Shown here piece by piece: positions 17,457-26,010 of a stretch of DNA of 64,000 nt. Each line of letters opens with the position of its first letter. The first letter of the stretch is position 1. The notes beneath the pieces were generated by a model that searched no databases, was not told where the DNA came from, and saw nothing but the letters and a program-made list of their open reading frames with translations. The position numbers were made by a program, and so were the translations under genes. Origin of the DNA: CAYSUS01 sp964434165 (GTDB lineage: Bacteria > Planctomycetota > Planctomycetia > Pirellulales > Thermoguttaceae); the NCBI GenBank assembly GCA_964434165.1, contig CAYSUS010000040.1, forward strand, positions 3,015-67,014. The letters are read 5' to 3'.

Positions 17457-18092
17457 ATGAGACCGCATTTGAGAAACAGGTGGCTCGCGATCAAGGCCCT
17501 CCTCTTGGGGGCGATGTTACTCCCCGCCGCCGCCCGGGCGAACTGGATATTTCGACCCGGCCACTTCAGCCATCATCCAGCCACCGGCGACCGGGTGAGC
17601 CAGTATCAGAAGCCGCCCGCCGCCTACGTGCCTGAGGACCCGACGTATGTGGAGAGCACCTACCGGCACAAGCGGTCGGGACTGCGCGTGGGCGACAGCT
17701 TCGACTTTCGCCACACGGTGCAGAGCTGGGGCGAGGGTCAGTACATCCGGCCCTATGGCGAGTGGCTCTTTCCCTATCGCGCCGGGGCCACGCCCTACGG
17801 TCCGTGGGGCAATCCCCAGGGGCCGTGGACGCTGCCGTTCCAGTCCTGGGTGAACCCGTACGGTTCGTGGAACCGATTCGGGTATCCCTCCTATCCTCCC
17901 CCCTATGCGCCGTACCTTCCCCAGGCCGCGCCCTACTCGGGGCCAGGCGGCGGTCCCTCGGCCTATCGGCCCCACGCCGGGCCTTCACCCGGCAGATCGC
18001 CGCGCGGCCCGCGCGCCGGCGGGCAGCCACCTGCCCACGGCGGCGATCTCTGGAGCCCGCCGCAGCTCGGGCCCGGTCCGCAGAGCTTCTAG
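17457..18092 (+). CDS. Secreted Pro/Gly/Tyr-rich protein
   Basis: A 211-residue protein from ATG 17457, placed there because MRPHLRNRWLAIKALLLGAM starts a signal peptide ending AARA-N. The mature part is rich in Pro, Gly, Tyr and Trp, with repeated short units such as YGPWGNPQGPW, NPYGSWNRFGYPS and YPPPYAPYLP, and a Gly/Pro/Arg-rich tail. This is low-complexity, wall- or envelope-associated character and not an enzyme. No ribosome site is obvious, so an earlier in-frame start (from 17319) is possible. I recognise no family. Confidence 0.6.
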   Translation: MRPHLRNRWLAIKALLLGAMLLPAAARANWIFRPGHFSHHPATGDRVSQYQKPPAAYVPEDPTYVESTYRHKRSGLRVGDSFDFRHTVQSWGEGQYIRPYGEWLFPYRAGATPYGPWGNPQGPWTLPFQSWVNPYGSWNRFGYPSYPPPYAPYLPQAAPYSGPGGGPSAYRPHAGPSPGRSPRGPRAGGQPPAHGGDLWSPPQLGPGPQSF

Positions 18093-18574
18093 TGGTTGCG
18101 CGGTGGCAGACCGGCCACCTGATTCACGAGACCGCACGGAGCGCGGCCTTCTGAGAGCTTTCGCTCCCTCACGGTCGCGGCACCGGCTGGCGATGGCTGC
18201 TCGCGTTCCCCACGACCATGCGCTCCTCTCTTGGCCTCGCCTGCCCTCGTCCGGGCACTTCGCGCCCTTTGGGGCTATCCGCTCGTCGTCTCCGTGACGC
18301 GCGGTCGGCGCACTGCTCCGAAGTCGTAATCCCCCCTCAGCATCTATGAGCCGATCCTCGCCGTTTTCCAACCAACATCCAACAGCCGTTTCATCAAGGC
18401 GTAACACGTCGCGGGAGAATCCGGACGTCGATCGGGCGGCCGAGGTGCCCTGGCACCCCGGAAGGTGAGTAGGGACGCGGGGCAGCCGGTCCGGTCGAGC
18501 CTTATCGCGGCGGGCAGCGCCGGTGCCGGCGTACCGACCGCGGTGCATCGGCGTATTGACTTAAGGAGGAGTGG
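18093..18574. other. Gene-free stretch of about 480 bases
   Basis: No open frame here has a ribosome site and a recognisable protein. I see a short palindrome (GGTGCC-CT-GGCACC near 18450) and a sequence reading TTTCGCTCCCTCACGGTCGC near 18160, which looks like planctomycete intergenic filler. The last bases carry the strong ribosome site of the gene at 18575. It may be decayed coding sequence. Confidence 0.5.
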
Positions 18575-19252
18575 ATGATGCGAGAGAGATTTGGGCGCAG
18601 TTTGTGGGGAGTCGCTTTCGCTCTGACGATGCTCTTGTCGGCCTCCGCGGCGGTGGCCAAGGGCAAAAAGGACAAGCCTTTCAGACTTACGATCCTGCAC
18701 AACAACGACGCCGAGTCGCAGTTGCTCAACGCGGGCAGCGGGATCGAGGACTTCGGCGGGGCGGCCCGCTTCGTCAGCAAGGTCAACCAGCTCCGGCTGA
18801 AGGCCTGGCTCCGTGGCGACAAGGTGTTGATGCTCTCCTCCGGCGACAACTTCCTCGCCGGCCCGGAGTTCAACGCCAGCCTCGAGAAGGGCGTGCCGTT
18901 CTACGATTCGATCCTCGTCTCGTTCATCGGCTACAACTGCCTGGCCATCGGCAACCATGAGTTCGACTTCGGGCCGGACGTGCTGGCCGACTTCGTCCAA
19001 GGCATCTGCGGCCGCGCGAAGTTCGTCACCGCGAACCTGGATTTCGGCCTGGAGCCCCGGCTGGCCGCGCTGGTCGACCGACGCGACATCGTCAAGAGCC
19101 GCGTCGTCCGCCTGGGCCGTGAGGAAGTCGGCATCGTGGGCGCGACCACGGAGAACCTGTCGTTCATCTCCAGGCCAAGGGGGACTTCACCGGTGAGCAC
19201 TCCCGCCCGACGCCGAGGCGGCCGCGCGTGGACTACGCGAAGTGGCCCGTGA
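18575..19252 (+). pseudogene. 5'-nucleotidase (UshA-like) truncated after the metallophosphatase core
   Basis: From ATG 18575 (AAGGAGG just upstream) the first 195 residues are the N-terminal metallophosphatase domain of UshA/CpdB-type 5'-nucleotidases. A signal peptide ends near AAVA, followed by RLTILHNNDAESQL, LMLSSGDNFLAGPEF, CLAIGNHEFDFGPDV and the closing IVGATTENLSFIS. The DNN, GD and GNHEF metal motifs are intact. The conserved sequence stops at about 19165; the frame then reads unrelated residues to a stop at 19252. The remaining metal ligands and the whole substrate-binding C-terminal domain (about 300 more residues) are absent, so activity is unlikely. In another frame the following sequence encodes an EF-hand protein tail, which points to a deletion or misassembly. 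Confidence 0.75.
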
Positions 19253-19434
19253 AGGTCCCCGACTGGTTCAAGACCCGCGACGCCGACGGCGACGGCCAGG
19301 TGAAGATGCACGAGTTCGCCGATGAGTGGACCGAGGAGAAGGTCGCCGAGTTCAACTCCTACGACGCCAGCGGCGACGGGATCATAACCCTCAAGGAGCT
19401 CGGCAAGGCGATGCGCGAGGCGGAGTCGAAGTAG
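19166..19434 (+). pseudogene. EF-hand protein C-terminal fragment
   Basis: The frame beginning near 19166 reads QAKGDFTGEH and continues PDWFKTRDADGDGQVKMHEF to a stop at 19434. It contains two canonical EF-hand calcium loops, DADGDGQVKMHE and DASGDGIITLKE, typical of planctomycete EF-hand proteins with paired D-x-D-x-D-G loops. No signal peptide, no start region and no ribosome site belong to it. Its 5' part is replaced by the truncated nucleotidase in another frame. A short start at GTG 19228 could express 68 residues, but I treat it as the orphan tail of a larger gene. Confidence 0.65.
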
Positions 19435-19476
19435 ACGTCGTTCGTCGCGGGTCTCGAGTATTCGCCGAGACGGCCG

Positions 19477-20013
19477 TTAGAGGTAGTCCTGCCAGTGCCC
19501 CTCGTCGTGGCCGGTGATCAGCCAGCGGCCGTCCTCCTCGCGCTGAAGCTGCACATTCATCGGGATACGCACGCCGGTGTAAGGCACCTGCAAGGTCCGG
19601 TCCACGGCCGAGAAGATGGCCAGCAGCTTGGCCTTGGCCGTGGGAGGGCTGGTCAACTCGTTGATCTCGACCTCGACGTTCTTAATCCGGGCCTCGGAGA
19701 ACTCGACTTGGCGCAGCGCGTGGCGCGCCCTCTGCGGCGTGAACGAAGCCCGCGGCGAGATGAACTGGAACAGCCGATCCACGTCGTTGGCCTCGATCGC
19801 CGCGGCGGCGGCGTGCAGCGTGTTCTCGACCTTCTCCCGATCCGTCACCACCAGCCACTCAAGTCCCACCAGCAGCAGCACCAGGAAGACCACGCCCCCC
19901 ATTCCAAACAGGATCACTCCGCGCCCGGTCCGCAGCATCACCACGGCCAGCACCGCCAGCGCAATGATGCCGAACGTCAGTGCCGGCCAGGGGCTTTCTA
20001 CCAACTGCGTCAT
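19477..20013 (-). CDS. Two-helix membrane protein with extracytoplasmic domain
   Basis: A 178-residue protein from ATG 20013. Its start overlaps the stop of the upstream gene by four bases (ATGA, 20010-20013), so the two are translationally coupled. Two hydrophobic helices occupy about residues 8-28 and 33-55. The rest is a soluble domain with VENTLHAAAAAIEANDVDRLF then FTPQRARHALRQVEF, a layout like the NTF2/SnoaL-type folds often found in planctomycete membrane proteins, ending VQLQREEDGRWLITG. No enzymatic motif is visible. It pairs with the lipoprotein gene at 20010-20870, suggesting they act together at the envelope. Confidence 0.7.
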   Translation of the reverse strand: MTQLVESPWPALTFGIIALAVLAVVMLRTGRGVILFGMGGVVFLVLLLVGLEWLVVTDREKVENTLHAAAAAIEANDVDRLFQFISPRASFTPQRARHALRQVEFSEARIKNVEVEINELTSPPTAKAKLLAIFSAVDRTLQVPYTGVRIPMNVQLQREEDGRWLITGHDEGHWQDYL

Positions 20014-20870
20014 GGATTGGGGTCCTGCGCGAAGGCGAAGGATTCGAAGAACCGCCCGGCGTTCTCTTCGTTGAGCGACCCGATCGGGCCGGAAACCGAG
20101 AGGCAGAACAGGCGTCTTCCGTGCCGATACCAGCGAACCCTGACCATCGTGTCCTCCTCGGGCATGACGATCTCGGCCGCCAGGCCCGGCACGCCGCCCA
20201 GGTCGATCTCACGGCTCTCGCGCGTCCGGCCGCCCAGATCGGCCGCGATCTCGTCGCGAAGCAGGCGCAGCATCGCGCGGGGGTCGTCCCTGGAGAAGAC
20301 ATGGAGCAGGGGCTGGTCGGCCTCCAGCACGCTGAACACGAGGCCGCAGAACCCGGCCGTGTAGCTCCGCTGCGAGGCGTCGCCCCCGTCCGACTCCGGC
20401 GCGCGCGGCAGACTCACGGAAAAGCGGCTTTGAGAAGGGGCGAACTCGCGCCACCTGGGCACGGTCGCGACCAGGGAGTCCGGCTGGATCTCGCCCGTCG
20501 TCCCTTCGGCAAACCCCACCGGAAGATCGTGGTCCGGCTCCCCGCCGCGCGACTGATAAAGCACGACAACCCGCCGCGCGAGCGAGCTTCCCAGGACCCC
20601 GGGTGGTGGCTTGACGTACACGTAACCCGGGTCGTCGCCGGTAAGCGGGTTGTACAGCACCTCGCGGAGATCCTCCTCGCCCGAGAAGAACTCGGCGAGC
20701 TGCTCGATCGAGTCGGGCGGAACGCCGTGCCGCTTCTCATAGTTGCGCAGATCCAGCGAGAGCCGCTCCAGATGCGCCGCGGATCGTGAAGCGGCGGAAT
20801 CGCAGCCGGCGGCGAGGGGCAGCGCCGCGCCAAGCAGCAGGGTTTGAAGGATCCGGGTGTTGATGCGCAT
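20010..20870 (-). CDS. Lipoprotein of unknown function
   Basis: A 286-residue protein from ATG 20870, preferred over the upstream in-frame GTG at 20906. The lipoprotein signal MRINTRILQTLLLGAALPL ends in the lipobox LAAGC. Residues about 35-90 (HLERLSLDLRNYEKRHG, then EQLAEFFSGEEDLREVLYNP) look like the helical opening of prepilin-like or type II secretion-like subunits. A linker and a beta-rich C-terminal part ending with GSLNEENAGRFFESFAF follow. I do not recognise the family. It overlaps the membrane protein gene at 19477 by four bases and probably forms an operon with it. Confidence 0.7.
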   Translation of the reverse strand: MRINTRILQTLLLGAALPLAAGCDSAASRSAAHLERLSLDLRNYEKRHGVPPDSIEQLAEFFSGEEDLREVLYNPLTGDDPGYVYVKPPPGVLGSSLARRVVVLYQSRGGEPDHDLPVGFAEGTTGEIQPDSLVATVPRWREFAPSQSRFSVSLPRAPESDGGDASQRSYTAGFCGLVFSVLEADQPLLHVFSRDDPRAMLRLLRDEIAADLGGRTRESREIDLGGVPGLAAEIVMPEEDTMVRVRWYRHGRRLFCLSVSGPIGSLNEENAGRFFESFAFAQDPNP

Positions 20871-20927
20871 TGCGAGCGGCGTTCCGAGACGGGGGATGAA
20901 GCCCACCTGCCTACTACATTCTAACGC

Positions 20928-20963
20928 AAAACGTCCCAGGCGCGGGCGATGACGCCTGGGACG
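20928..20963 (-). terminator. Intrinsic terminator of eno
   Basis: CGTCCCAGGCG (20932-20942) and its perfect complement CGCCTGGGACG (20953-20963) form an 11-bp stem with a 10-base loop. On the minus strand the second arm runs straight into TTTT. It lies about 97 bases beyond the eno stop and also falls upstream of the lipoprotein gene at 20870. Confidence 0.8.
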
Positions 20964-21059
20964 CGCGAGAAAGGCCGGTCGTCACGACCCATGACGACGC
21001 TTCCGACCGAGCCGGACGGACAAGCCCCGACTCGGAGCGCCGACGGGCTCGGCCAGGCT

Positions 21060-22352
21060 TCATCCGGTCATCTTGGGAAACAGCGGTCCGCCATAGACGG
21101 CCGTCTCGCCGAGCATCTCCTCGATCCGCAGGAGCTGGTTGTACTTGGCCATCCGGTCGGTACGCGAGGCGCTGCCGGTCTTGATCTGGCCGGTACCCAT
21201 GGCTACGGCCAGGTCGGCGATCGTCGTGTCCTCGGTCTCGCCGCTGCGGTGGCTCATCACGCAGGAGTAGCGGGCGCGACCTGCCAGTTCGATGGCCTCG
21301 ATCGTCTCGCTCACGGTGCCGATCTGGTTGACCTTGATGAGGATGCTGTTGGCGATGCCCTCATCGATGCCCCGCTGCAGCCGCCTGGTGTTGGTCACGA
21401 ACAGGTCGTCGCCCACGAGCTGGATCTTGTCGCCCAGCCGCTCGGTGAGCAGCTTCCACCCTTCCCAATCGTCCTCGGCGCAGCCGTCCTCGATCGAGCA
21501 AATGTGGTACTTGCCGCTTTCAACCCACTCGGCGAGGAAATCGACCATCTGGGCCGAGGTGAGCTGCTTGCCCTCCACGGTGTACACCTTCTTGTCGCTG
21601 TCGTAGAACTCGCTAGCGGCCACGTCCAGGGCCACGAAGACCTCCTTGCCCAGCGAGTAACCGGCGGCGGACACGGCCTCCTGGATCACCTCCAGGGCTT
21701 CGAGATTGCTCTTCAGGTCCGGAGCGAAGCCGCCCTCGTCGCCCACATTGGTACCCAGCTTGCGGTCCTTGAGCACCTTCTTCAGGTTGTGAAATATCTC
21801 GCAGCCGCAACGGATCGCCTCGCTGAAGGAGGGCATCCCCAGCGGCATGACCATGAACTCCTGCACGTCCACCGCGTTGTCGGCGTGCTCGCCGCCGTTG
21901 AGGATGTTCATCATGGGGGCGGGCACGATCTTGGCTCCAGCCCCGCCCACGTAGCGATAGAGCGGCAGGCCGGCATAGTTGGCGCCAGCGTGGGCCGTGG
22001 CCAGCGACACGCCGAGGATCGCGTTGGCGCCGAGGTTCTTCTTGTTGTCCGAGCCGTCCATCTCGATCATGCGGCGATCCACCGCCAACTGATCGAGGGC
22101 GTCCATTCCGCACAGTTCAGCGGCGATCTTGTCGTTGACATTCGCGACGGCTTGCGAAACCCCCTTTCCGAGGTACTTGGTCTTGTCGCCGTCGCGGAGT
22201 TCCCAGGCCTCATGGACGCCGGTGCTGGCTCCGCTAGGTACTGCCGCCCGGCCGAACGAGCCATCGGCCAAGGCGATATCCACTTCCACGGTGGGGTTTC
22301 CGCGGCTGTCGAGAATCTGTCGGGCGTGGATGTCGACGATCGTTGAACTCAT
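21060..22352 (-). CDS. eno: Enolase
   Basis: A 430-residue enolase at the family's usual length, from ATG 22352 (AAGGG about 8 bases upstream). It converts 2-phosphoglycerate to phosphoenolpyruvate in glycolysis, in the cytoplasm, with Mg2+. Signatures read from the sequence include STIVDIHARQILDSRGNPT at the N-terminus, IPSGAST-like AVPSGASTGVHEA, LKSNLEALEVIQEA, the metal-binding SIEDGCAEDDW, and the catalytic-loop regions LIKVNQIGTVSETIEA and MSHRSGETEDTTIAD. All key Asp/Glu/Lys positions appear intact. A perfect hairpin terminator follows. It is divergent from psd. Confidence 0.95.
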   Translation of the reverse strand: MSSTIVDIHARQILDSRGNPTVEVDIALADGSFGRAAVPSGASTGVHEAWELRDGDKTKYLGKGVSQAVANVNDKIAAELCGMDALDQLAVDRRMIEMDGSDNKKNLGANAILGVSLATAHAGANYAGLPLYRYVGGAGAKIVPAPMMNILNGGEHADNAVDVQEFMVMPLGMPSFSEAIRCGCEIFHNLKKVLKDRKLGTNVGDEGGFAPDLKSNLEALEVIQEAVSAAGYSLGKEVFVALDVAASEFYDSDKKVYTVEGKQLTSAQMVDFLAEWVESGKYHICSIEDGCAEDDWEGWKLLTERLGDKIQLVGDDLFVTNTRRLQRGIDEGIANSILIKVNQIGTVSETIEAIELAGRARYSCVMSHRSGETEDTTIADLAVAMGTGQIKTGSASRTDRMAKYNQLLRIEEMLGETAVYGGPLFPKMTG

Positions 22353-22668
22353 GGCGATGCCCTTTTTTCGCTGTGGGAGGAGAGAAGGACCGGGTTTGCG
22401 GAACGCCCCGTTGTTTCAACCGAAACGGATGATTTTGCCCGATCGCGGCCGGGTTGCCTAGTGGCGTGTGGTTTGCAGGTCTGGCGAAGCTGCCCAGCCG
22501 TCGGACCTGGGGTGGGAATCGACCGGCGGGCCGGCCTGGCCCGGCCCACAAAATGGATGCTCGTGGGGCGCGGGGCGAAACGGAATCGCGTGGGGATGAC
22601 TTCCCACCCGCATGCCGCACCGATAGAATGCTTGCACCGCGTTACCGAAGCGTTAGGAGCGTGCAAGG
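22353..22668. other. Divergent region between eno and psd
   Basis: No gene is seen in these 316 bases. They hold the eno ribosome site on the left and a psd promoter (TTCCCA and TAGAAT, 17 bases apart) on the right. No clear eno promoter was found. Confidence 0.5.
22601..22629 (+). promoter_or_regulatory. Probable promoter of psd-pssA
   Basis: TTCCCA (22601-22606) and TAGAAT (22624-22629) are 17 bases apart. TAGAAT recurs as the -10 of three other promoters in this window. The start at 22669 is 40 bases beyond. Confidence 0.5.
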
Positions 22669-23658
22669 ATGAGCATCAGCGAGCTAACGCAGGCCCGCGC
22701 GCGGCCCGAGCCCCTGCCGCCGCAGATCGATGGCGTGCAGCCCGGCGGCGGAACGGGGCGCGATCTGGAGATGGCCTGGGGTCGGCTCCGCCGCTGGTAT
22801 CTGAAGCGATTCCGCCCCGCCTACGTCCGGCGCATGGCGGAGCTTCGACAGGGGACGACGACGGGGAGTCCGCACGAAATCCTCGACCCCCGCGACCTGA
22901 AGTACTGCCGCAACGTGGTCGAGTGCTTCTGGCGGGACGAGGACGACCCGTTTCGATGGCGGCGCCGCCTGCCGTTGGCGCGATGGGGAGCGGCAGAGCT
23001 GGTCCTGATCGGGACGCCCCTGCTGGCGATCGCGGGGGGCCTGGCGACGGCAGCCGTCACGATCAGTCCGTGGCTATGGCCCCTGGTGCTCGTGCCCGGC
23101 GTGCCGGCGGCGCTGGTCTTCTGGTTCTTCCGCGACCCGCCCCGTCGGGTAGCGCAGGCGCCGGGCGCGTTGGTTTCTCCGGCCGACGGGCGCGTGGTCG
23201 AGGTCGTGAAGGTGGACCACGACGAGTACTTGAGCGGCCCGGCCGTGCGCATCGGCATCTTCCTGTCGATCTTCAACGTCCACGTCAACCGCGCGCCCTC
23301 TGCGTGCCGGGTCGTCGGCATGCGTTACACGCCGGGCCGGTTTCTCAATGCGATGGGCCCCCGAAGCGCGGAGGAGAACGAGAACATGTGGATCGGCCTG
23401 GAAGAGAACGAGCCGCCGCATCGGCGTCTGGCCGTGCGCGTGATCTCCGGCGCCGTGGCCCGCCGCATCGTCTGCGACTTGCGTCCGGACGAGTCGCTGC
23501 GGCGCGGCGAGCGATTCGGCATGATCAAGCTCGGGTCGCGGACCGAGCTGATCCTGCCGCACACCGAAGACCTTCAGGTCGAGGTCGAAGTGGGCCGGCG
23601 CGTGAAGGCGGGCAGCAGCATCCTGGCAAGATGGCCCGCGAGGAGCGAGGGGTCATGA
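22669..23658 (+). CDS. psd: Phosphatidylserine decarboxylase proenzyme with N-terminal extension
   Basis: A 329-residue protein from ATG 22669 with AGGAG 9 bases upstream. The catalytic half has VSPADGRVVEVVKV, FLSIFNVHVNRAP and the processing site KLGSRTEL (Gly289-Ser290), where self-cleavage would create the pyruvoyl group. These match the short (Psd-A-type) enzymes, usually about 210-220 residues. About 130 extra N-terminal residues hold a basic region and two hydrophobic segments (about 105-145), so this version is membrane-attached. It decarboxylates phosphatidylserine to phosphatidylethanolamine. The stop overlaps the pssA start by four bases, so substrate synthesis and decarboxylation are co-expressed. 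Confidence 0.88.
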   Translation: MSISELTQARARPEPLPPQIDGVQPGGGTGRDLEMAWGRLRRWYLKRFRPAYVRRMAELRQGTTTGSPHEILDPRDLKYCRNVVECFWRDEDDPFRWRRRLPLARWGAAELVLIGTPLLAIAGGLATAAVTISPWLWPLVLVPGVPAALVFWFFRDPPRRVAQAPGALVSPADGRVVEVVKVDHDEYLSGPAVRIGIFLSIFNVHVNRAPSACRVVGMRYTPGRFLNAMGPRSAEENENMWIGLEENEPPHRRLAVRVISGAVARRIVCDLRPDESLRRGERFGMIKLGSRTELILPHTEDLQVEVEVGRRVKAGSSILARWPARSEGS

Positions 23659-24476
23659 AACGCTTGCGCACCATGTCCGTCTCCGTCGTGCCGACCATGT
23701 TCACGCTGGGGAACCTCGTGTGCGGCTTCTTCGCCATCGTGGTCGCCGCGCGCGTGGCCAAGCCCGACTCGCCCGAGCTGGACGTGGCCAACCTGGGCGA
23801 CCTGATGCTGAGCGGGTGGTTGATCTTCCTGGCGATGGTCTTCGACGCCCTGGACGGCCACGTGGCGAGGCTGTCGAAGACCAGCAGCGAATTCGGCGCG
23901 CAACTGGACAGCCTTTGCGATCTGGTGACGTTCGGCGTGGCCCCCGCATTCCTGCTCGTCAAGCTGTGCCATCGCTTCACCTACCTGCACAGCGAGGCAA
24001 TCTGGGTCATCGCGGCGGCGTTCGTCGCCTGCGCCGCCCTGCGCCTCGCGCGATTCAACGTGGAGACGTCGGAGGACGACGACCACCTGTACTTCCGCGG
24101 GCTTCCGTCGCCGGCCGCGGCCGCGTCGATCGCCGGGTTCGCCATCATGTTTCACTCTCTCCACACGCGCGAGCCGGCGATTCTACTGGCGGACGAGATC
24201 TACGGCGTACTCCAATTCGTCCTGCCCTTCTTCGGCCTTTTTGTGGCACTTCTGATGGTCTCGCAGATCCGGTATCCCCATGTGGTCAACCACATCGTTC
24301 GCGGCGAGCGGAGCTTCGGCCACCTAGTGGCGCTGCTGTTCGCCGTGGTGGCGGTGATGGTCATTCGTGGCTACTCGGTGCCGATCATCTGCGGGGCCTT
24401 CGTGCTCAGCGGCCCGGTTCGCTTCTACTGGACGCGGGTCGTCGAGCGCCGCGTGCACCAGGAAGAGGCGTTTTGA
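23655..24476 (+). CDS. pssA: CDP-diacylglycerol--serine O-phosphatidyltransferase
   Basis: A 273-residue integral membrane enzyme from ATG 23655, overlapping the psd stop (ATGA). The CDP-alcohol phosphotransferase motif D-x2-D-G-x2-A-R-x8-G-x3-D-x3-D reads DALDGHVARLSKTSSEFG followed by AQLDSLCD, with all Asp residues present. N-terminal VVPTMFTLGNLVCGF is typical of the class II (Bacillus/yeast-like) PssA. Around six to eight hydrophobic helices follow. It makes phosphatidylserine from CDP-diacylglycerol and L-serine, feeding the psd product upstream. A perfect hairpin about 120 bases on probably ends the transcript. Confidence 0.9.
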   Translation: MKRLRTMSVSVVPTMFTLGNLVCGFFAIVVAARVAKPDSPELDVANLGDLMLSGWLIFLAMVFDALDGHVARLSKTSSEFGAQLDSLCDLVTFGVAPAFLLVKLCHRFTYLHSEAIWVIAAAFVACAALRLARFNVETSEDDDHLYFRGLPSPAAAASIAGFAIMFHSLHTREPAILLADEIYGVLQFVLPFFGLFVALLMVSQIRYPHVVNHIVRGERSFGHLVALLFAVVAVMVIRGYSVPIICGAFVLSGPVRFYWTRVVERRVHQEEAF

Positions 24477-24593
24477 TCTGCTGGCCAGGGAAGTCCGGCA
24501 TGCCCTCCCTTGGCGAAGCGACGAGTGGTCGCGTTCCGCGCCGGGCAAACCCGCCCCGGCCGCGCGGGGCGGCGCCGGTTCTCCAGCGACATA

Positions 24594-24612
24594 ACCCCCT
24601 GGACGAGGGGGT
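24594..24612 (+). terminator. Hairpin after pssA
   Basis: ACCCCCT (24594-24600) and AGGGGGT (24606-24612) form a perfect 7-bp stem with a 5-base loop. No T tract follows, so termination is likely but not certain. It lies just upstream of the next promoter. Confidence 0.5.
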
Positions 24613-24620
24613 CGCGGTTA

Positions 24621-24629
24621 TGGTAGAAT
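24621..24629 (+). promoter_or_regulatory. Extended -10 promoter of the DUF1570 gene
   Basis: TGG followed by TAGAAT (24624-24629) matches an extended -10. The -35 position (24601-24606, GGACGA) is poor. The start at 24689 is 60 bases downstream. Confidence 0.45.
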
Positions 24630-24688
24630 GGAGCGGTCAAAGTGCCGGGTCCGCGCCCACCCCCCCGATCTGACAACGGGAGTACCCA

Positions 24689-25843
24689 GTGTCCCGAATC
24701 ACGACAATTGCCACGTTGACGCTTGCAGCCCTCGCGATCGCGCCGCCTGGTCGCGCCTCAGCCATGGACGAGGTCGTGTTCCGTCGGGATGGCAAGCAGA
24801 CCACCGTCCATGGCAGGATCGTCGTCACGGCCCAGGATGGCGGCATTCTGCTGAAGGCCCGCGACGGCATCCTGTGGGCCATTCCGCCCAACGAGCAGGT
24901 CGCCACGGCCGAGAGCGAGCAGCCCTTCGTCCCTTTGACCCGCCAACAGCTCGCTCGTCAACTGCTTGCCGATCTACCCGAGGGATTCGAGCTGCACGAG
25001 ACGGCCAACTACCTGATCTTCTACGATACGTCGAAGTCGTACGCCCAGTGGTGCGGGTCGCTTTTCGAGCGCCTGTACATGGCGTTCACCAACTACTGGT
25101 CGCGTCGCGGCTTCGATCTTGCCGAGCCCGAGTTCCCTCTGGTGGCGATTGTCTTCGCCGACCGGACCGCGTATCGCAGCTTCTCTCAGCCCGAGTTGGG
25201 CGCCGCGGCCGAATCGATCATCGGGTACTTCAGTCTCCGCACCAATCGGATGACGATGTACGACCTGACCGGGGCGGAGCGCTACAGCCGGAGGATCGAC
25301 CGACGGCCGTCCGCCGCGCAGATCAATCGCATCCTCGCCCGGCCCGACGCTGCGATCACCGTGGCCACCATCGTGCACGAGGCCACGCACCAGATCGCGT
25401 TCAACTGCGGGCTGCACCAGCGGTTCAGCGACTGCCCCTTGTGGTTCAGCGAAGGGATCGCGCTGTTCTTCGAAACGCCCGACTTGGGGAGCTCGCGCGG
25501 CTGGCGCACGGTGGGGGCCGTGAACCGCCCGCGCCTGGAGCGATTTCGTCAGTACCTTCGCGAACGCCCCGCGGACTCGCTGGAGACGCTGATCCGCAGG
25601 GACGACCGGCTCCGCGACACGACGACCTCGCTCGACGCCTACGCCGAGGCGTGGGCCTTGACCTACTTCCTCAACCGCCAGCATCCCAAACAGTACTTGG
25701 CCTACTTGGAAATGCTCTCCAGGAAGAAGCCGCTGATCTGGGATGAGCCGCGAACCCGCCTGGCGGAGTTCAAGTCGGCCTTCGGCGAGGACCTCAAGGC
25801 CTTCGACGAGGAGTTCGTCCGGTACATGCGCAAGGTGGAATGA
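24689..25843 (+). CDS. Secreted DUF1570 protein with HExxH motif
   Basis: A 384-residue protein from GTG 24689 (GGGAG about 7 bases upstream) with a signal peptide ending near PGRASA. Residues about 27-75 form a small beta-rich N-terminal part. The main domain has ETANYLIFYDTSKSYAQWCG, LVAIVFADRTAYRSF and then IVHEATHQIAFNCG (His230-Glu231-x-x-His234), followed by PLWFSEGIALFFE, whose Glu could be the third zinc ligand. This matches DUF1570, a gluzincin-like family common in Planctomycetes. Proteolysis is inferred from the zinc motif and is not proven. It is followed on the same strand by a transglutaminase-like gene. Confidence 0.8.
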   Translation: MSRITTIATLTLAALAIAPPGRASAMDEVVFRRDGKQTTVHGRIVVTAQDGGILLKARDGILWAIPPNEQVATAESEQPFVPLTRQQLARQLLADLPEGFELHETANYLIFYDTSKSYAQWCGSLFERLYMAFTNYWSRRGFDLAEPEFPLVAIVFADRTAYRSFSQPELGAAAESIIGYFSLRTNRMTMYDLTGAERYSRRIDRRPSAAQINRILARPDAAITVATIVHEATHQIAFNCGLHQRFSDCPLWFSEGIALFFETPDLGSSRGWRTVGAVNRPRLERFRQYLRERPADSLETLIRRDDRLRDTTTSLDAYAEAWALTYFLNRQHPKQYLAYLEMLSRKKPLIWDEPRTRLAEFKSAFGEDLKAFDEEFVRYMRKVE

Positions 25844-26010
25844 TCGCGGCTTGCCACCCGGGCGGAGGGGCGCACGACCGCAGCCGCGCGCCGAGCCGCG
25901 CCGGCGCGGTCGGTTGCCGGCTTGCCCTGCGCGGACCTGGCGCATAGGCTTTCTCGGCCACGCGGTTCGGCCCTCGGCCGCGTCCGGCGAAGCCCCTGGA
26001 GACCTTCCCG

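Noticed and set aside
17985..18548. 187-codon minus-strand open frame over the gene-free stretch
   Set aside because: It overlaps the secreted protein gene, has no ribosome site, no recognisable domain and shadow-like composition.
22461..23654. Long 5' extension of the pssA frame
   Set aside because: The sequence before 23655 is Arg/Gly-rich and overlaps psd, which has clear motifs; pssA starts in the ATGA overlap.
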